Below, piece after piece: positions 44,884 through 55,693 of a DNA stretch of 64,000 nt. Position 1 is the stretch's first letter. Each line of letters begins with the position of its first letter. A program made the position numbers and the translations under genes. The notes below the pieces were generated by a model that saw nothing but the letters and a program-made list of their open reading frames with translations, was not told where the DNA came from and searched no databases. Source of the DNA: CAWDPQ01 sp963804245 (GTDB lineage Bacteria; Acidobacteriota; Vicinamibacteria; Vicinamibacterales; 2-12-FULL-66-21); the NCBI GenBank assembly GCA_963804245.1, contig CAWDPQ010000007.1:1-64000 (forward strand), read 5' to 3'.

Positions 44884-46281
44884 CTACTGCGCGCGGGCGA
44901 TTTCCGTGACCACGTCGTACATGAATCGCACGAAGCGGTGAAGCTCCACTTCCAGGATGCGCTCTTGATCGCTGTGCGATCCGAACCCCTTCGGCCCGTC
45001 CTCGGTGTCGACGGCCGGACCGATCCCGTAGCACTGCATCCCTTTTGCGCGCAGGAAAGCCATGTCGGTGGCGCCGGGGCTCATCGTCGGCAGCATCGCG
45101 GACTCGTAGTGTCTCTTGACCGCCGCTTCGAGCAATCTGAAACCTTCTGAATTGAGATCGGCAGTGGCAGTACCTGGTCTCAAGTCCCGCTGCCCCCACG
45201 CGACTTCCACAGTCGGATCGTTGACGACGCGGCGCAGCGCCTCGAGGAAGTCCTGCGGGTTCTCGTCCGGGTGAATGCGAACGTCGAGCATGGCTTTCGC
45301 TTCGGATGGGATGACGTTGATGCGATAGCCCCCCTCGATGATGTTCGGAGACACCGACGTTCTCAGCATCGACGCGTGACGCGGCTCGCGATCGAGCAAA
45401 TAGTCATCAGCGGCATCTCGCGCCGCCGCGTCGGTCCCCACGATGGCCAGGTATCTCTTCGCGTCGTCTGGAGCTGAGAGCGATGCCAGGCGTTTGAAGT
45501 ACGCACGCGTCGTGTCGTTCAGGCGAATCTCGGGCTTCCATGCCGCCACACGAGCCACTGCGCCGGCGAGATGGGCAATGGCGTTGGTTCGCAGCGGCGT
45601 GGAGCCGTGACCCGACACGCCGCGCGCCGTCAACTCGATGCGGCGTGGATTCTTCTCGAGCGTCTGCACCGACACGAACTTCACCTGCCCGGCGATTCTC
45701 GGGGCATTGCCCCCTTCGGCCAGGCAGTACTCCGCGTCGATCGACGGAAAGTGCTTGTCGACCATGAACTGGATGCCGACGCGCGTCGAGCCTTCTTCGC
45801 CAGCCTCCGCCAGGAAAATCACGTCGCGGTCGAGCGGCACCTTGAAACGCTTCAGCATCAGCAGGGTCATCAACGACGCCACGACGTTGTCCTTGTCGTC
45901 GATCGTGCCGCGGCCGTAGACATGCCCTCCTTCCCTGGTCGCGCCAAACGGCGGATGCTTCCATTTCTTCGGATCGACGTTGACGACATCGGTATGTCCC
46001 ATCAGCAGGAGCGGCCGTTTCCGTCCCGAGCCTTTCAGGCGCGCCACGACGTTGGGCCGATTGGGCTCGAGGGCGAAGGTCTCTACAGGAATGCCCTCCT
46101 GTTGCAAGACCTTGATCAAGTAGTCGGCTGCCGGCTTTTCATTGCCCGGTGGATCGCTCGTATCGAAGCGGACCAGTTCCTGGAAATGGCGCATCGTTTC
46201 CTCTTCGACACGAGGCCAGTCAGGAGTCGAGGGCGTTTGGGTCAGAGCGAGGAATAGGATGAGGGGGAGAAATCTGATCAT
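44884..46281 (-). CDS. M20-family metallopeptidase, secreted
   Basis: A 465-residue exported zinc peptidase. It has a short signal peptide (IRFLPLILFLALTQ), then the catalytic domain with LLLMGHTDVVNVDPKKWKHP and the metal aspartate in YGRGTIDDKDNVVASLMTL, the catalytic glutamates in VIFLAEAGEEGSTRVGIQFM, and the dimerisation domain beginning IELTARGVSGHGSTPLRTNA. The last metal histidine is in KGFGSHSDQERILEVELHRF. It would remove amino acids from peptides or deacylate N-acyl amino acids. Its stop codon directly abuts the stop of the convergent gene, leaving no gap. Confidence 0.88.
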   Translation of the reverse strand: MIRFLPLILFLALTQTPSTPDWPRVEEETMRHFQELVRFDTSDPPGNEKPAADYLIKVLQQEGIPVETFALEPNRPNVVARLKGSGRKRPLLLMGHTDVVNVDPKKWKHPPFGATREGGHVYGRGTIDDKDNVVASLMTLLMLKRFKVPLDRDVIFLAEAGEEGSTRVGIQFMVDKHFPSIDAEYCLAEGGNAPRIAGQVKFVSVQTLEKNPRRIELTARGVSGHGSTPLRTNAIAHLAGAVARVAAWKPEIRLNDTTRAYFKRLASLSAPDDAKRYLAIVGTDAAARDAADDYLLDREPRHASMLRTSVSPNIIEGGYRINVIPSEAKAMLDVRIHPDENPQDFLEALRRVVNDPTVEVAWGQRDLRPGTATADLNSEGFRLLEAAVKRHYESAMLPTMSPGATDMAFLRAKGMQCYGIGPAVDTEDGPKGFGSHSDQERILEVELHRFVRFMYDVVTEIARAQ

Positions 46282-46295
46282 TGTCAGTCGACATC

Positions 46296-46333
46296 GTAGT
46301 CGTTAGTCGTTAGTCGTCGTTAGTCGTTAGTCC
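46296..46333. repeat. Heptad array (TTAGTCG type)
   Basis: GTAGTCG, TTAGTCG, TTAGTCG, a 3-base TCG interruption, TTAGTCG and TTAGTCC follow one another, filling most of the gap between the M20 peptidase start and the arfB stop. The unit length is exactly 7. Confidence 0.75.
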
Positions 46334-46340
46334 GGCGTTG

Positions 46341-46760
46341 TCACTCGTCTCCCGAGACGCGCCCGCGCTCGCGCTTCTTCAGGGACCGTTGCCGCTTGGA
46401 TTCCACACGACGTTCGATGGAACCTGCTGTCGGCCGGGTCTTGCGGCGGCGTCTCGGCGGAACCGCGGCGCGGCGGATCAGGTCGGCCAGGCGCTCGCGC
46501 GCATCTTCGCGATTTTGCGCCTGGGTGCGATGCCGGCGTGCCTCGATCACGACCACGCCGTCGGTGGTGACACGACTGCCGGCCAGCGCCAGCAGCCGGT
46601 CGCGAACGTCAGGCGCGAGCGCGGCCGATCGTTTCGCGTCGAATCGGAGCTGCACCGCCGTCGCCACCTTGTTCACGTTTTGCCCGCCGGGCCCTGATGC
46701 GCGGACGAAGCGCTCCTCGATCTCCGAGTCGTCTATCACGATCGCATCGGTTACGCGCAA
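46341..46760 (-). CDS. arfB: Peptidyl-tRNA hydrolase ArfB (stalled-ribosome rescue)
   Basis: A 139-residue class I release-factor-like protein. The catalytic GGQ loop lies in RFVRASGPGGQNVNKVATAV, followed by AVQLRFDAKRS and VIEARRHRTQAQNREDARER. The basic tail, RRKTRPTAGSIERRVESKRQ and RSLKKRERG, is the part that enters the empty mRNA channel. It hydrolyses peptidyl-tRNA on ribosomes stalled without a stop codon. It starts with a TTG at 46760 preceded by AGAAGGTGG, a good binding site. Length matches the family. Confidence 0.9.
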   Translation of the reverse strand: MRVTDAIVIDDSEIEERFVRASGPGGQNVNKVATAVQLRFDAKRSAALAPDVRDRLLALAGSRVTTDGVVVIEARRHRTQAQNREDARERLADLIRRAAVPPRRRRKTRPTAGSIERRVESKRQRSLKKRERGRVSGDE

Positions 46761-46790
46761 GCAGATCCACCTTCTCCGTGGGCTGAATGA

Positions 46791-47561
46791 TCAATTCCCA
46801 CTCGCAAAACAGGACGAATTGTACGCGCCGGCGGCGTCGCGGGCGCACGCTCGATATCCTGCCACGTCGGCATCGGTTCGTGTATTGAAGAAGACGCGAT
46901 TGTTCACGTGCACGCGAGCATAGTCTGCCGGCTCCACGTACGAGTGCGTAAAGAAGTCACCGACTGGTCGGAATGGGCTCGACCGATCCTGACGCAAGCG
47001 GTACTCGAACGGCAACTCGCGAAGAGGGGCCGACGCGCTCCAGATGCCGCGGCCGCCGGCTTGGGCTTCAATCTGTGCGCTGCGGTAGGACTCGTACTCC
47101 GCGACGTTTGGCCAGATCACGAAGAGAACGGCCTGGCCGAGCCGCAGTTGCTCGCGATTCGCATTCAGACCATCGCTCCGGACTGCATGGCCGAGGACTC
47201 GTCCGAAGGGATCGATCCGCTCGACATCCAACTGAATCGTGATCTCGGTTGATCCGGGCAGAAGCTGTTGAAGCTGAGTGCGCGAGGAGGTGGCCCAGGG
47301 TTCCTGCGTGTCGCCGCCAACTTCAGGGGCATCGATGTTGAGAAAACGAAGGGATGTCACGCCGAGCAGCGCCGGGGTGAACCGGACCGTATCGCCGTCG
47401 ATCACCGACGCCACGCTGTGGCCGACGGGCTGGGGTGGTGGAGGAAGTGGCGGGGATGTCGGCGGAGCCGGGGCGGAATCGGAGCCGCAACCGGATACGA
47501 GCATCGACAGCGCCGCAGCAACGATCAGCCGAGCAACCTGATGGATGCCGCGCCCCGTCAC
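46791..47561 (-). CDS. Staphylococcal-nuclease-like (thermonuclease) lipoprotein
   Basis: A 256-residue exported protein. The lipobox is in ARLIVAAALSMLVSGCGSDS, then a Pro-rich linker (PPTSPPLPPPPQP). The SNase domain has SVASVIDGDTVRF, with the calcium-binding Asp, then LRFLNIDAPEVGG with the catalytic Arg and Glu, DPFGRVLGHAVRSDG with the second Arg, and LGQAVLFVIWPN. A C-terminal extension (PVGDFFTHSYVEPADYARVH, FNTRTDADVAGYRACARDAA) contains two cysteines that may form a disulfide. It would degrade nucleic acids at the cell surface, possibly for phosphate scavenging. The start at 47561 was taken as given; a later one is possible. Confidence 0.82.
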   Translation of the reverse strand: MTGRGIHQVARLIVAAALSMLVSGCGSDSAPAPPTSPPLPPPPQPVGHSVASVIDGDTVRFTPALLGVTSLRFLNIDAPEVGGDTQEPWATSSRTQLQQLLPGSTEITIQLDVERIDPFGRVLGHAVRSDGLNANREQLRLGQAVLFVIWPNVAEYESYRSAQIEAQAGGRGIWSASAPLRELPFEYRLRQDRSSPFRPVGDFFTHSYVEPADYARVHVNNRVFFNTRTDADVAGYRACARDAAGAYNSSCFASGN

Positions 47562-47654
47562 GGGAGCAATTGTACGCGCCTCGAGTGTGCGATTCGGCGA
47601 TGTTCGGGTTGAGGAACCTGGTAAACGTCGGCCGTCGTTCGGAGGTAGGCAAAG

Positions 47655-47686
47655 ACTCGCCCGGCGGCAGAAACCGCCGGGCGAGT
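47655..47686 (-). terminator. Strong hairpin, probable terminator of the BON gene
   Basis: Thirteen-base perfect arms (ACTCGCCCGGCGG and its complement) close a six-base loop, 9 bases beyond the stop of the BON gene on the minus strand. The following CTTTG tract is only weakly T-rich, so termination may need Rho or be partial. Confidence 0.65.
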
Positions 47687-47694
47687 AAAGAAGA

Positions 47695-48348
47695 CTACTT
47701 GCCGATCTTGAGGTTGTCCTTCACGGACTTGACGCCATCGGTGTCACGCGCGATCTCGAGCGCGCGGCGCTGCTCTGCCGCATTCGAAATCGTTCCATTC
47801 AGCGTGACCACGCCGTTGTTGGTGTCGACGTCGATCTTCAAACCGGAAACAGCCGAGTCCGCCAGGAACTTGGTCTTGACGGCGGTCGTGATGGCCGCGT
47901 CGCTGATTGCATCACCGGTACGGTCCGCCGCGTCGCCGGCCTTTTTCTGCGCGGCGTCGGTCTTGGCGTCAGCCTTGTCCTTGGCGTCCCTGGCCGCGTC
48001 GCGGGCGTCAGCCGCCTGCTCACGAGCCTTGTCCTGGACCGGATCGTCGATGCCGGTCGTCGGCGTTACGCCGGGAGACACCGTGAGGTTGTCGATCACG
48101 TTGTTGACGCCGTCCGTGGCGCGCGCGATCTGCACGGCGCGCACTTTGGCCTGCGAACTGTCGACGGCGCCGGTCAACGTCACGACATGATCCTTGGTGT
48201 CGACGTCGATCTTGTAGGCCTTCACCACGTCGTCGGCCGCGAACTTCGATTTCACCGCAGTGGTGATCCCTGGATCGGTATTAGCACACGCGATCGTCAA
48301 CGCCGCAAGAACGGTCGCCATACCGACCACAAACCTGTTACGCACCAT
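47695..48348 (-). CDS. Lipoprotein with two BON domains
   Basis: A 217-residue exported protein with lipobox GMATVLAALTIACAN. The first BON domain runs from TTAVKSKFAADDVVKAYKID through GAVDSSQAKVRAVQIARATD, and the second from TTAVKTKFLADSAVSGLKID through NAAEQRRALEIARDTDGVKS. They are joined by about 55 residues of Ala/Asp/Lys-rich low-complexity helix (DAARDAKDKADAKTDAAQKK). BON domains bind phospholipid or membrane surfaces and are common in osmotic-stress proteins of the OsmY type. The ATG at 48348 has GAGGAGGGG immediately upstream, one of the best ribosome binding sites in the window, suggesting high expression. Confidence 0.85.
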   Translation of the reverse strand: MVRNRFVVGMATVLAALTIACANTDPGITTAVKSKFAADDVVKAYKIDVDTKDHVVTLTGAVDSSQAKVRAVQIARATDGVNNVIDNLTVSPGVTPTTGIDDPVQDKAREQAADARDAARDAKDKADAKTDAAQKKAGDAADRTGDAISDAAITTAVKTKFLADSAVSGLKIDVDTNNGVVTLNGTISNAAEQRRALEIARDTDGVKSVKDNLKIGK

Positions 48349-48582
48349 CGTCCCCTCCTCGCGGTTCAGAACACCGCCGGAGCGTTGATATTGCATCGTG
48401 CGTACCGCTTGGAATGGACGAGGTGGGGCGAACTGGCGAGCGATTTTCTGGCCTATTTCACAGCGGCTCCAACTACGGCGGGGCTTGGTGTGGTGTCGGA
48501 TCTTCTATCAGTGGGTCGAACCCGACCGTCAGCCAAGCCGGACCGTTCTACCTCAAGAGGAACACGATGAGAAATGCATCGC

Positions 48583-50115
48583 CTATTTCCAGGGAACGGA
48601 TGACGCGCGATAGAAGTTGATGCCGAGCGCGGTGAAGCGCGGCCCGTGCGCACCAAGGCGCACGCGGAAGTCATCCCACTTGCGTCCATCCTCGCGAGTC
48701 CACGCGATCTCGGCAATCGCCACCAGCCGCGGGAACGCCATGAACTCCACATCCCGCATGTTGGCGAGCGTCTCCGACCATATCGGGGCTTCGACGCCGG
48801 CAAGCGCGCTCTCAGGTATGCCCGGCGCAATGTCCGCGGGATCCCACTCGTAGGAATCTCTGACCTCGATGTTCGCCGCCCAGTTCAATCCGATGGGCGT
48901 GCCGTTGTCGTACTTCATGTCGAGATAGGCGCGGTTGGCCACGGACATGATCACCTTGGCGCCCTTGGCCACGGCCGCGGTTGGCGTTCCATCCGGACGC
49001 CAATGCTGCACGATCGATCCCGCTTCGAGCGTAGCCGGTGCGATTTCATCCCAACCGACCATCTGCTTGCCATGCGATCGGACGATCTTCTGAACGCGAT
49101 CGATGAACTGCGTGTATTGCTCCGGCGTGAGCGTCTTGACCTCGTCGCCGCCGATGTGAAAGTACGGCGACGGGCTCAACTTGGCGATTTCGCGGACGAC
49201 GTCGTCGATGAATCGGTAGGTCACGTCCTTGTCGACGCAGAGGGCACTGAAGCCGACTTCTATTCCGGTGTAGGGGGGCCGTGCCTTGCCATCGCAGTTC
49301 AGCTCGGCATACGAAGCCAATGCCGCGTTCGTGTGGCCGGGCATGTCGATTTCGGGAATGATCTCGATGAAACGTTCGCGCGCGTAGGCCACTATCTCGG
49401 AGTACTGCGCTTGCGTGTAATAGCCGCCGGGACCGCCGCCCACCTCGGTGCTGCCACCAATCTTGGTCAGGTTGGGCCATGACTTGATCTCGATGCGCCA
49501 GCCCTGATCGTCGGCGAGATGCAGGTGCAACCGGTTCAGTTTGTAGAGCGAAACGAGATCGATGTAGCGCTTCACGTCGTCGACGTCGAAGAAGTGGCGC
49601 GAGACATCCAGCATCGCACCCCGCCAGGCAAATCGCGGATGGTCGACGATCCGCACCGCCGTCGCCCGCACTTCGCGCTTCGGATCGGCGCGGGCGGCCT
49701 CGAATTCGACGAATGCCGGCAAGAGTTGCCGGAGTGTCTGAACACCGTAGAACAGACCCGCCGGCTGCGCGGCCGTGATCGTGACCGCGGCGGCGTCGAC
49801 CACGAGCTCATAACCCTCGGCGTCCTCCGTACGGCTCGAATTGCCGCCCACTCTCAGGTGGATGCCACCGGCAGGTGCGTCAGCGCGCGCGGTTTCCACG
49901 CGCGGCGGCTCCGGGCTGGCCACGATGCCAATCACGTCCGCCAGATATTTGCCGATGCGCTGCGCTTCAGCGTTGCCCCCGGGGAAGTAGATCACCGTCT
50001 GCGGCCCGAGCAGAAATCCTTCACCCGTTCGTGTCTCGATCACACGCGGGAGCGGTATGACGTCGATGCTCGCCGGCGTTGTCGAGGTGACCTGAGCAGA
50101 GGCAGATGGACTCAT
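48583..50115 (-). CDS. Beta-N-acetylhexosaminidase (GH20)
   Basis: A family-20 glycoside hydrolase of 510 residues that removes terminal N-acetylglucosamine or -galactosamine. The N-terminal GH20b domain covers about 15-150 (SIDVIPLPRVIETRTGEGFL). The TIM barrel starts with WRGAMLDVSRHFFDVDDVKR, has LNRLHLHLADDQGWRIEIKS, and the catalytic Asp-Glu pair is in SPSPYFHIGGDEVKTLTPEQ. GWDEIAPATLEAGSIVQHWR and WTREDGRKWDDFRVRL follow. An ATG at 50168 in another frame encodes a signal-peptide start (MRTSLPVQLLAVSI), and ATLMSPSASAQ continues it in the main frame, so the protein is probably exported and has a one-base frameshift near 50125. Confidence 0.87.
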   Translation of the reverse strand: MSPSASAQVTSTTPASIDVIPLPRVIETRTGEGFLLGPQTVIYFPGGNAEAQRIGKYLADVIGIVASPEPPRVETARADAPAGGIHLRVGGNSSRTEDAEGYELVVDAAAVTITAAQPAGLFYGVQTLRQLLPAFVEFEAARADPKREVRATAVRIVDHPRFAWRGAMLDVSRHFFDVDDVKRYIDLVSLYKLNRLHLHLADDQGWRIEIKSWPNLTKIGGSTEVGGGPGGYYTQAQYSEIVAYARERFIEIIPEIDMPGHTNAALASYAELNCDGKARPPYTGIEVGFSALCVDKDVTYRFIDDVVREIAKLSPSPYFHIGGDEVKTLTPEQYTQFIDRVQKIVRSHGKQMVGWDEIAPATLEAGSIVQHWRPDGTPTAAVAKGAKVIMSVANRAYLDMKYDNGTPIGLNWAANIEVRDSYEWDPADIAPGIPESALAGVEAPIWSETLANMRDVEFMAFPRLVAIAEIAWTREDGRKWDDFRVRLGAHGPRFTALGINFYRASSVPWK

Positions 50116-50195
50116 GAGGGTTGCAATATCGAAACGGCGAGAAGCTGCACGGGCAAGGACGTTCGCATCGCGCGATTTTACAGTCAGAATCGTGG

Positions 50196-50223
50196 TTCGG
50201 GGCTCGTTGCTCGTTGCTCGACC
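50196..50223. repeat. Heptad array (CTCGTTG type)
   Basis: TTCGGGG, CTCGTTG, CTCGTTG and CTCGACC follow one another in the 120-base divergent gap between the GH20 and ADOP permease genes, close to where promoters should lie. Confidence 0.6.
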
Positions 50224-50288
50224 TGCCGCGCCGTAGCAGCGGCGGGCTCGGCCACGAACCAGAACCGCGAGAACCGTATAACAGGTCT

Positions 50289-52752
50289 ATGTTCCTCACC
50301 TAGACTCCGCCGTGTCGGCCGCAGGCTCCTTCGAGCCCCTCTCTTCACCTCGGTCGCCGTTTTGACGCTTGCGCTCGGGATTGGCGCCAACTCGGCGATC
50401 TTCAGCGTCGTCAATGGCGTGCTGCTGAAGCCGCTGCCCTTCCAGGATCCGGATCGGCTCGTTGGCGTCTGGCATTCGGCCCCGGGCCTGGGATTCCCCA
50501 CGCTCGAGCAGGCGCCGTCGACATACTTCCTCTACCGCGAGGAGGGACGAACGTTCGAGGACATCGGCCTGTGGGGCGGAGGCTCGGTCTCGGTCACCGG
50601 AACCGGCGATCCGGAACGCGTGCAGGTGCTATCGGTCACTGACGGCACGCTGGGGCTGCTGCGCATCGAGCCGATCCTCGGCCGCAGGTTTACCAGGGCG
50701 GACGACACTCACGCGGCGCCGGAGCGGGTGATGCTCGCCTACGCGTACTGGCAGCGCAAGTTCGGCTCCGACCCAGGCGCCGTGGGCCGCTCGCTCGTGG
50801 TCGACGGCAAGCCGACCGAGATCATCGGCGTGCTGCCGGCAGGTTTCAGGTTCCTCAACCAGAACCCTCAGCTCGTACTCCCCTTCCGCTTCAATCGCGC
50901 CGAAGTGCGGCTCGGTCAGTTCAGTTACCGAGGGGTGGCTCGCCTGAAGCCAGGGGTGACCATCGAACAAGCCAATGCGGACATCGCCCGGCTGATTCCT
51001 TTGCTCATCGAGCGCTTCCCGCTTCCGCCAGGATTCCGTCGCGAGATGTTCGAGCAGGTGGGGCTCGCGCCAAACGTCCGCCCCCTGTCGGTGGATGTCA
51101 TCGGTGACGTCGGTCAGGTGCTGTGGGTACTGCTCGGGACGGTCGGCATCGTGCTGCTCATCGCCTGTGCCAATGTCGCCAACCTGTTCCTGGTTCGCGC
51201 CGAGGGACGCCAGCAGGAGCTGGCTATTCACGCGGCGCTCGGTGCGAATTGGCGTCGCCTGGCGTGGGAGCTGCTCTCCGAAAGCATGACGCTGGCGCTG
51301 ACCGGCGGGGTGATCGGCCTGGGCCTGGCCTACGCGGGGATCAAGACCTTGGTGTCGATCGCTCCCGAGGGCCTGCCGCGGTTGGAGGAGATCAGCATCG
51401 ACCCGACGGTGTTGCTGTTCACGCTCGCCATCTCGCTCATCGCTGGTGTTCTCTTCGGCGTGATTCCCGTGATCAAGTTCGCGACGCCGCACCTGGCGGG
51501 CGCTCTCAAGGAAGGCGGACGGCTGTCGAGCGCCAGCCGCGGGCGGCATCGCGCGCGCAACACGCTGGTCGTCGTCGAGATCGGACTAGCTGTCGTCCTT
51601 CTCGTCGCGTCAGGCCTGATGATTCGCACGTTCCAGGCCATGCGCAAAGTCGATCCGGGCTTCGGTCGACCAGCGGAGGTGCTGACCTTCCGCATTTCAG
51701 TCCCCGAAACCTTGATTGCGGACCCTGCTCAAACCACGCAGATTCAGGAACAGATCGCCAGACGGCTCGAGCAGATCCCAGGGGTCAGTCTCGGTTGGTC
51801 TGGCCTCCTCCATCACGATGGACGGCAACAACAGCAACGATCCGGTCTTCGTGGAAGGCATGCCGGAATCGGACAAGCTGCCTCCCATCCGGCGGTTCAA
51901 CGCGGTCGGTCAGAACTACTTTCACACGATGCAGACCCGGCTGGTGGCGGGTAGAGAGATTACGTGGGCGGACATCCACGCCCGCACCCCGATCGTCATG
52001 GTCAGCGAGAACTTCGCGCGCGAGTATTGGAAGGAACCATCTGCCGCGCTGGGCAAACGGATTCGCGAATCACCGTCGAACCCATGGCGCACAATTGTCG
52101 GCGTCGTGGCGGACACGCGCGATGACGGCGTCGTCCGTCCGGCGCCGGCGGTCATTTATCTGCCACTCGCTGTCCAGAATTTCGGGACGACAAGGTCATG
52201 GTCTTTCGAAATATGGCGTATGCGATCCGCACGTCGCGCTTGAATTCGCCTACCTTACTCAAGGAAGTGCAGCAGGCGGTGTGGTCCGTCAACGGCAATC
52301 TGCCGGTGGCGAGAGTCCGCACGCTCGAAGAAATTCAGTCCGACTCGATGGCGCAGACCTCGTTCGCGCTCGTCATGCTCAGCATCGCCGCCGGCGTGGC
52401 TCTCGTGCTCGGCATCGTCGGCATCTACGGCGTGATCTCGTATATCGCCACGCAGCGGACGCGGGAGATTGGCATTCGGATCGCGCTCGGTGCCGCGCGC
52501 GCCGATGTGAGCAGGCTCTTCCTGCGACACGGGTTCGCGCTCGCTATCGTCGGCATCGCGATTGGCATCATTGCCGCGGCGTTCGTCACGCGCGTGATGT
52601 CGACGTTGCTCTTCGGCGTCAGCTCGATCGACATGCTGACGTATGCCTGCGTCGCCTTCGGCCTCGGCGGTACGGCGCTGCTCGCCAGCTACTTGCCCGC
52701 CTTACGCGCCGCGCGGGTCAATCCCGCCGAAGCCTTGAGATGGGAAGCATAG
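50289..52752 (+). CDS. ADOP-type ABC permease (MacB_PCD-FtsX-FtsX), frameshifted
   Basis: A second duplicated orphan permease of about 820 codons. The ATG at 50289 with MFLT is followed after a frame change near 50300 by LRRVGRRLLRAPLFTSVAVL and LTLALGIGANSAIFSVVNGV. The first FtsX domain has GTVGIVLLIACANVANLFLV. Further frame changes occur near 51790 (into VGLASSITMDGNNSNDPVFV) and near 52182 (into MVFRNMAYAIRTSRL). The last helices are GIVGIYGVISYIATQRTREI and LPALRAARVNPAEALRWEA. All family segments are present, so the three shifts look like single-base indels. No ATPase gene is adjacent. Confidence 0.8.
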
Positions 52753-52756
52753 GTAT

Positions 52757-52819
52757 CAGCTGCCAGCCTCCAGCCGCCAGCCTCCAGCTGAAAGCTGGCA
52801 GCTGAGACCTGGAAGCTGT
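52757..52819. repeat. Heptad array, nine units (CAGCNNC type)
   Basis: CAGCTGC, CAGCCTC, CAGCCGC, CAGCCTC, CAGCTGA, AAGCTGG, CAGCTGA, GACCTGG and AAGCTGT are consecutive. CAGCTGCCAGC (52757-52767) and GCTGGCAGCTG (52794-52804) are perfect reverse complements. It fills most of the 79-base gap between two co-directional genes and uses the same CAGC word as the array at 17654. Confidence 0.8.
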
Positions 52820-52831
52820 TAAATAGCACTG

Positions 52832-54319
52832 ATGATCAAGGCGCTCCTGAAAATTCTGAAGTATGTCGGGTTCACGCTGGTCGGGCTGATAGCGGTCGGG
52901 GCGGTCCTGTTCATGTTCGGGCTCCGTGTGGTGCTCAATGGCGGAGGCTCGCCGCAGTTGCGCTTCGTCAAGTCGTTGGACGCGCAGGCAAAGGAGATTG
53001 CCCAGCACCGGGAGACACAGCGCGCAATGGCTCCCGCGCCGGCGCCCGAACCGTTGCCGGCGAGTACGGGCGGCGGTCCAGCGACCGCTGACAAGCCCGT
53101 ATCAGCTCCCGCCGCGACGGTTCCGGCCGCCAGTGTGGTGCGCGACCCCGGTACCGTGTACTGGACGGATTTTCGTGGGCCTCTGCGCGACGGCCACTAT
53201 CGTGAACGGCCCGTCTTCACCGATTGGCCGGCGACTGGTTTGAAGCCCGTCTGGAAACAGCCGGTGGGCGCGGGCTATGCCTCGTTCGTCATAGCGCACG
53301 GCCGGGCCTTTACGATCGAACAACGCGGAACACAGGAAGTCGTCGCGGCCTATGACATGCCGACGGGACGCGAGCTGTGGACGAACGCCTGGAGCGGGGC
53401 CTTCCGAGAAATGATGGGGGGCGACGGGCCGCGCGCGACGCCAACCTGGGCAGACGGCCGAATCTACGCGTTGGGCGCGCAGGGCGAACTGCGCAGCATC
53501 GAAGACGCAACCGGTCGCACGCTCTGGCGGACCAACATTCTGGAAGACACCGGCGCGAAGAACCTGCAGTGGGGAATGGCGGCTTCACCGCTCATCGTCG
53601 ACAACACCGTTGTCGTCTTGCCGGGCGGCTCGAACAAACAGTCGATCGTGGCTTACGACCGCCAGACGGGCGCTCGCGCGTGGTCCGCCGAAGGAGACCA
53701 GCAGGCGTACTCGTCGCCCATGCTCGCAACACTGGCCGGTGTCCGGCAGATTCTGGTGTTCTCGGCCTCGCGCGTGATTGCCCTCTCACCCGATGGCGGC
53801 AAAGTCCTCTGGTCCTATCCGTGGAAGACGCAATTTGACATCAACGCCTCACAGCCGCTCGTCGTCGGCGACAACCGCCTCTTCGTGTCGACCGGTTATG
53901 GCACGGGGGCAGCCATGCTCGAGCTGACTCCCTCCGGCGATGCGCTGTCGGTACGCAGCGTGTGGACCAGCATCCGCATGAAGAATCAGTTCTCGAGCTC
54001 CGTGCTTCACGACGGCTATATCTACGGTCTCGACGAGGCCATCCTGGCGTGCATCGATGCCTCGACAGGAGATCTGAAGTGGAAAGGCGGACGCTACGGC
54101 TATGGTCAGGTGATGCTGGCGAGCGGCCATCTCATCGTCCTGACCGACGACGGAGATCTCGTCCTGGTGCGAGCGACGCCCGAGCGGCACGAGGAACGGG
54201 CTCGGTTCTCCGTCCTCAACGGCAAGACATGGAATCACCCGGCGATGGCGAATGGCTATCTGATCGTACGGAACCTCGCCGAGATGGCGGCGTTCGACTT
54301 GCGCATTCCGCAGCGTTGA
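52832..54319 (+). CDS. Membrane-anchored PQQ-like beta-propeller protein
   Basis: A 495-residue protein. One N-terminal membrane helix (GFTLVGLIAVGAVLFMFGLR) is followed by an Ala/Pro-rich linker of about 60 residues (MAPAPAPEPLPAS) and then a propeller from about residue 105. Its PQQ-like blades include VWKQPVGAGYASFVIAHGRA, VVAAYDMPTGRELWTNAW, LRSIEDATGRTLWRTNI, SIVAYDRQTGARAWSAEGDQ and LACIDASTGDLKWKGGRYGY. The opening DFRGPLRDGHY is typical of 'outer membrane protein assembly BamB-like/PQQ-binding-like' proteins of acidobacteria and planctomycetes. The cofactor is probably not bound; a scaffold or binding role outside the membrane is likely. The frame is intact. Confidence 0.82.
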   Translation: MIKALLKILKYVGFTLVGLIAVGAVLFMFGLRVVLNGGGSPQLRFVKSLDAQAKEIAQHRETQRAMAPAPAPEPLPASTGGGPATADKPVSAPAATVPAASVVRDPGTVYWTDFRGPLRDGHYRERPVFTDWPATGLKPVWKQPVGAGYASFVIAHGRAFTIEQRGTQEVVAAYDMPTGRELWTNAWSGAFREMMGGDGPRATPTWADGRIYALGAQGELRSIEDATGRTLWRTNILEDTGAKNLQWGMAASPLIVDNTVVVLPGGSNKQSIVAYDRQTGARAWSAEGDQQAYSSPMLATLAGVRQILVFSASRVIALSPDGGKVLWSYPWKTQFDINASQPLVVGDNRLFVSTGYGTGAAMLELTPSGDALSVRSVWTSIRMKNQFSSSVLHDGYIYGLDEAILACIDASTGDLKWKGGRYGYGQVMLASGHLIVLTDDGDLVLVRATPERHEERARFSVLNGKTWNHPAMANGYLIVRNLAEMAAFDLRIPQR

Positions 54320-54345
54320 GCGGATCCCCGACGTCGGAACGCCGC

Positions 54346-55683
<1,338 letters not shown>

Positions 55684-55693
55684 AGGCGATTAT

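Noticed and set aside
29052..52819. Heptad arrays as CRISPR repeats
   Set aside because: Units are 7 bases with no spacers, and no cas gene is present.
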